Source: Gemmatimonadota bacterium (GTDB lineage: Bacteria > Gemmatimonadota > Gemmatimonadetes > Gemmatimonadales > Gemmatimonadaceae). Taken from it: a stretch of DNA of 64,000 nucleotides. Numbering within the stretch: the first letter of the stretch is position 1; every line of letters begins with the position of its first letter. Position numbers and translations under genes: made by a program. Below, one piece after another: positions 61,273 to 64,000 of the stretch. The stretch spans positions 1 to 64,000 of the forward strand of contig JAPLKS010000017.1 of the NCBI GenBank assembly GCA_026387915.1, read 5' to 3'. The notes under the pieces were generated by a model. The model saw only the letters and a list, made by a program, of their open reading frames with translations. It did no database searches and had not been told where the DNA came from.

Positions 61273-62748
61273 ATGGGCACCAACCCCCCCCTGCATTTGG
61301 CGAGGCTTGAGCTTCGGCACCGCGCGCTGGCATTCCAGCGTCGCCGGTTCTGGCGCGAGGTGAGTTACGGTGGGGTGATGCTGTTGGCCGACGTGATCAC
61401 GCTGTCGGCGGTATTTGTGTTCTTGGCGATGTTGCCGTTGGAATCGATTCTGCCAGGATCCGGCGTGCGTGATGCGGAGTCGTTTGTGCGTGGCTTATTG
61501 CCACAGACGCCGGTGGCGTTGATCCGTCGTGTGACATCGTTGTTGTTTTGTCTGATGGTGACGCGTTCCTACGATTACATGCAGCGTCCGCAACTTCCGG
61601 CACGTATTGCGGCGGCGCTGTTGTTGGGCTTGGTGTTGCCGCGCTGGCAGGAAGTGTGGACCGCGCAGACGACCGGCCGCTGGTTGTTGATTGGCGGTGT
61701 GCTCGCGGTGACGTGGGGTGTGATGTCGTTGCAGCGGCGCGGGATGTCGGAGGTGTTGCGTCCGATCGATCCGCGTCGGCTCGATCCGGCACGCACGTTG
61801 ATTGTGGGGCCGGCGGACGATGTGCAGCGTCTGGCGGTCGAGCGAAAAGAGAGTGGCGGCGTGACGCCGCCGATGTTTCCGCTTTCGGACTCGTGGCCGA
61901 CGGGAACGCAGGAAAGTATGCGCGGGTTGTACGACGCGATGGCGGAGTCGGCAACCGACACGATTGTGCTGGTGGGGTCGTTGACGGACTCGGCGTTGCA
62001 GGCGGTGATGATTGCGTCATCGAGTGCTGGGGCCAGTGTGTATGCGACGCGGCGCGAGGCATTTCGGGAGCTGGATGAGCCGAGTTTTGTGCTGCGTCGT
62101 GCGGAGCCATTGGCGTTGTTGTCGCGCCCTGCGCTCGTGGGATCGCAGCTGGTGATTAAGCGGGCGATGGACATGGTCGGATCGCTGTTGGGATTGATTG
62201 TGTTGTCGCCGGTGATGCTCTTTGTGGCATTGTCGGTGCGCCTGACCTCAAAGGGGCCGGTCTTCTTCCGGCAGACGCGAGTCGGGCTTGGCGGCGATCC
62301 CTTTATGATGCTCAAGTTCCGCACGATGGTGCACGACGCTGAGCGGCAGCAGGAGGCGCTGGAGCAGGCGAACGTCTATTCTGGCACGCCGTTGTTTAAG
62401 CTGGCGCACGATCCACGGCTGACGTCGATTGGGATGTTCATGCGCCGCTCGTCGTTGGATGAATTGCCGCAGTTATTCAACGTGTTGAACGGCGAAATGT
62501 CGTTGGTCGGGCCACGTCCGGCGGTGCCGGCAGAGGTGCTGAAGTACAAACAGCATCATTTTGTTCGATTTGAAGTGTTGCCCGGCATGACCGGTCCGTG
62601 GCAGGTGAGTGGTCGGAATGCGATTCGCGACTTTGAAGACGTGGTTCGGTTGGATGCGGCCTACATTCGCGGTTGGACGGTGTGGAAAGATCTCGCGATT
62701 CTGCTGCGGACAATTCCAGCCGTTCTGAGCATGAAAGGGGCGTATTAG
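61273..62748 (+). CDS. Exopolysaccharide polyprenyl glycosylphosphotransferase (WcaJ/PssY-like)
   Basis: Encodes 491 residues. The N-terminal half has hydrophobic segments (VMLLADVITLSAVFVFLAMLPLE, ALLLGLVLP, WLLIGGVLAVTWGVMSL) and a CoA-binding-like domain. The C-terminal half is the bacterial sugar transferase: KRAMDMVGSLLGLIVLSPVMLFVAL, GPVFFRQTRVGLGGDPFMMLKFRTM, RRSSLDELPQLFNVLNGEMSLVGPRP, and VLPGMTGPWQVSGRN. It transfers a sugar-1-phosphate to undecaprenyl phosphate, the first step of repeat-unit assembly. It opens an EPS operon with the Wza- and Wzc-like genes. Confidence 0.92.
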   Translation: MGTNPPLHLARLELRHRALAFQRRRFWREVSYGGVMLLADVITLSAVFVFLAMLPLESILPGSGVRDAESFVRGLLPQTPVALIRRVTSLLFCLMVTRSYDYMQRPQLPARIAAALLLGLVLPRWQEVWTAQTTGRWLLIGGVLAVTWGVMSLQRRGMSEVLRPIDPRRLDPARTLIVGPADDVQRLAVERKESGGVTPPMFPLSDSWPTGTQESMRGLYDAMAESATDTIVLVGSLTDSALQAVMIASSSAGASVYATRREAFRELDEPSFVLRRAEPLALLSRPALVGSQLVIKRAMDMVGSLLGLIVLSPVMLFVALSVRLTSKGPVFFRQTRVGLGGDPFMMLKFRTMVHDAERQQEALEQANVYSGTPLFKLAHDPRLTSIGMFMRRSSLDELPQLFNVLNGEMSLVGPRPAVPAEVLKYKQHHFVRFEVLPGMTGPWQVSGRNAIRDFEDVVRLDAAYIRGWTVWKDLAILLRTIPAVLSMKGAY

Positions 62749-62881
62749 CGTCCTCGGACGGCCGAACACCGGATTTACGGTGACGTGGACCTGTGGGACA
62801 TCGTTAAAGGAAGAAGGGGTGCGGGCCATTCTGGGCAGGGGCTCGCCGTTGGGATTTCACCAGAGGATTGGCATCGACATC

Positions 62882-63544
62882 ATGAGTTTCTCACGGTTGA
62901 GCAGGATGGGTTCGGCGATTGCCGCAGCGTTGCTGCTGTCCGCCTGTGCCGCGCGCCGGCCGGAGACAGTGGTTTCGCCGTTGCCGGTGTCCCCGACGCC
63001 GGTGTGGCGTTTGGAGACGGGCGATCAGGTGAAGGTGAAGTTCTACCGTGAACCAGAGTTGACGACCGATGCGACGGTGAATCGGAATGGAGATGTGTAT
63101 TTCGCTGGCCTCGGTCGGGTGCACGTGGCCGGATTGATGTTGGATTCCTTACAAACCGATTTACAGGCGCGGTATGAGCGGTTAGTGCTGGAGCCGACGC
63201 TGGATGTTTCGATGTCACGCGACATCGTGTTTTATGGTCAGGTGCGGACGCCGGGCACGGTGGTGGCGGATCAGGCGCTGACGGTGCTGGGGGCGTTGGC
63301 CAAGGCGGGCGGGTCGACCGCGCTCGAGCGTGATCCGACGATCTGGTTGGTGAAGGCGAATCGCCGTACGTACGCGCTCGCGGGTGACGCGCGACTGTCG
63401 TCGATCGATCTCGAGCATGGCGACGCGATATTTGTGCAGGGCCAAGGATTTCTCAGTCGTAATCAACAGAACCTCGCGCTTGTGGGGTCGATGTCGCAGC
63501 TGCTCTTGACGTCGATTTCTCTTATTTTCACCGTGCTCAAGTAG
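62882..63544 (+). CDS. Wza-like polysaccharide export lipoprotein
   Basis: Encodes 220 residues from ATG 62882 with AGAGGA upstream. The signal peptide ends in lipobox LLSACAARRP, so it is an outer-membrane lipoprotein. The Poly_export and SLBB domains are visible: WRLETGDQVKVKFYREPELTTDATVNRNGDVYFAGLGRVHVAGLMLDSLQTDL and VFYGQVRTPGTVVADQALTVLGALAKAGG. It is short compared with E. coli Wza (about 379), lacking one SLBB repeat. A C-terminal hydrophobic stretch (LLLTSISLIFTVL) may be the membrane helix. Confidence 0.88.
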   Translation: MSFSRLSRMGSAIAAALLLSACAARRPETVVSPLPVSPTPVWRLETGDQVKVKFYREPELTTDATVNRNGDVYFAGLGRVHVAGLMLDSLQTDLQARYERLVLEPTLDVSMSRDIVFYGQVRTPGTVVADQALTVLGALAKAGGSTALERDPTIWLVKANRRTYALAGDARLSSIDLEHGDAIFVQGQGFLSRNQQNLALVGSMSQLLLTSISLIFTVLK

Positions 63545-63552
63545 GCGATTTC

Positions 63553-64000
63553 GTGGAACAACTCCCCGCCGCGTCTCAGGCGTTTGCTGAGCCAACCGAT
63601 GAAATTGATCTTCGCCGCGCATGGCAGACGATCGCGCGGAGCGCGTGGATCATTGTCGTCTGCGTTGGCTTGGCGGTGTCCGCGGCGGTGATCGCGGCGC
63701 GGCAGCTGGAGCCGAGTTATTCGGCGTCGGCGACGGTACGTGTGGAAGACAAGCGTAATTCGCAAGGCTCTGGCGGGCCGATGGCGATGTATTCGTTTGG
63801 CGGTGATAATCAAGCCACGCTCGCTATGGCTGGTGAAGTGATCACGAGCCGGACGTTGGCGGCCGAAGTGGTGGACTCGCTCGGGCTCCGGCTGTCAGTG
63901 GCTCAGCCGCAAACGCCGGTGCGGAGCCGGTACATTTTGTGGGCGAGACTCTCGTCGGACGCACCGTCGGTGCAGTACCGCGTGGTGCGGACTGCGGACG
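63553..64000 (+). CDS. Wzz/Wzc-type polysaccharide chain-length determinant, N-terminal part
   Basis: The GTG at 63553, 8 bases after the Wza-like stop, opens a frame that runs off the window after about 149 residues. After a charged N-terminus (EIDLRRAWQTIARSAW) there is a transmembrane helix (IIVVCVGLAVSAAVIAARQL) and then YSASATVRVEDKR, the start of a Wzz domain. Later ITSRTLAAEVVDSLGLRL is typical of Wzc/GumC proteins. Whether a C-terminal tyrosine kinase domain exists cannot be seen; the nearby CpsB-type phosphatase suggests so. Confidence 0.8.
   Translation, partial: MEQLPAASQAFAEPTDEIDLRRAWQTIARSAWIIVVCVGLAVSAAVIAARQLEPSYSASATVRVEDKRNSQGSGGPMAMYSFGGDNQATLAMAGEVITSRTLAAEVVDSLGLRLSVAQPQTPVRSRYILWARLSSDAPSVQYRVVRTAD

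Overview
The window is about 64 kb of high-G+C DNA from a diderm, flagellated bacterium. Gene content and protein style suggest Gemmatimonadota (Gemmatimonadaceae-like): a P/L-ringed flagellum combined with a CsrA/FliW circuit, an NtrC-type flagellar regulator, TolB-propeller amidohydrolases, and a CpsB phosphatase next to Wza/Wzc-type export genes. This placement is an inference, because no rRNA or marker gene is present. I see no tRNA, rRNA, CRISPR array, prophage or insertion sequence.

Region 1 (1-15.7 kb) is mixed housekeeping and accessory content. It holds the tail of a sialidase-like propeller protein, a decayed BrnT/BrnA toxin-antitoxin locus under a 40-bp palindrome, a small secreted protein, argG, a very large TolB-propeller/amidohydrolase, a tandem DUF1259 protein and a DinB-like protein. 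A fatty-acid oxidation pair (fadN-like, thiolase) lies divergent from an acyl-CoA ligase that is translationally coupled to a D12-class adenine methyltransferase. An EAL-HDOD signalling protein closes the region.

Region 2 (15.7-54.5 kb) is a nearly complete flagellar regulon, almost all on the minus strand. From high to low coordinates the transcription units are: flgL-fliW (sigma54); fliC (sigma28, with a CsrA-type hairpin in its leader); fliD-fliS-fliT-like; an NtrC/FlrC-type response regulator; flgB-flgC-orf117-fliE-F-G-H-I-J-motE-like-fliK-flgD-flgE (sigma54); fliL-M-N-OP-Q-R-flhB-A-F-G-fliA (sigma54); flgF-G-A-H-I-J-N-K-csrA (sigma54); and motA-motB (sigma28). A 15-bp palindrome, CGGCAA-N3-TTGCCG, sits about 110 bp upstream of two of the sigma54 promoters and also in front of the regulator gene itself. 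It is the probable binding site of that regulator.

Region 3 (54.6-58 kb) is plus strand: two small unrecognised ORFs, flgM behind a sigma28 promoter, cheY, a cheZ-type phosphatase, a second response regulator and a DNA glycosylase. The sigma factor (fliA), its anti-sigma factor (flgM), the enhancer-binding activator and the CsrA/FliW pair are therefore all in one window, which lets the flagellar hierarchy be read directly: activator plus sigma54 for basal body and hook, FliA for filament, motor and flgM, and CsrA/FliW for flagellin translation.

Region 4 (58-64 kb) contains a TIGR01777 epimerase, a CpsB-type tyrosine phosphatase, a PilT-like ATPase with a degenerate Walker A motif, and the start of an exopolysaccharide locus (polyprenyl glycosylphosphotransferase, Wza-like lipoprotein, truncated chain-length determinant).

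The most unusual points are: a FliK hook-length protein with an embedded M15-type peptidoglycan peptidase domain, beside a FlgJ that has no hydrolase domain; a FliO-FliP fusion with an internal signal peptide; degenerate P-loops in FlhG and the PilT paralogue; a degenerate histidine-kinase-like protein beside motA; and the three-site regulator palindrome, one copy of which lies inside a transcription terminator.
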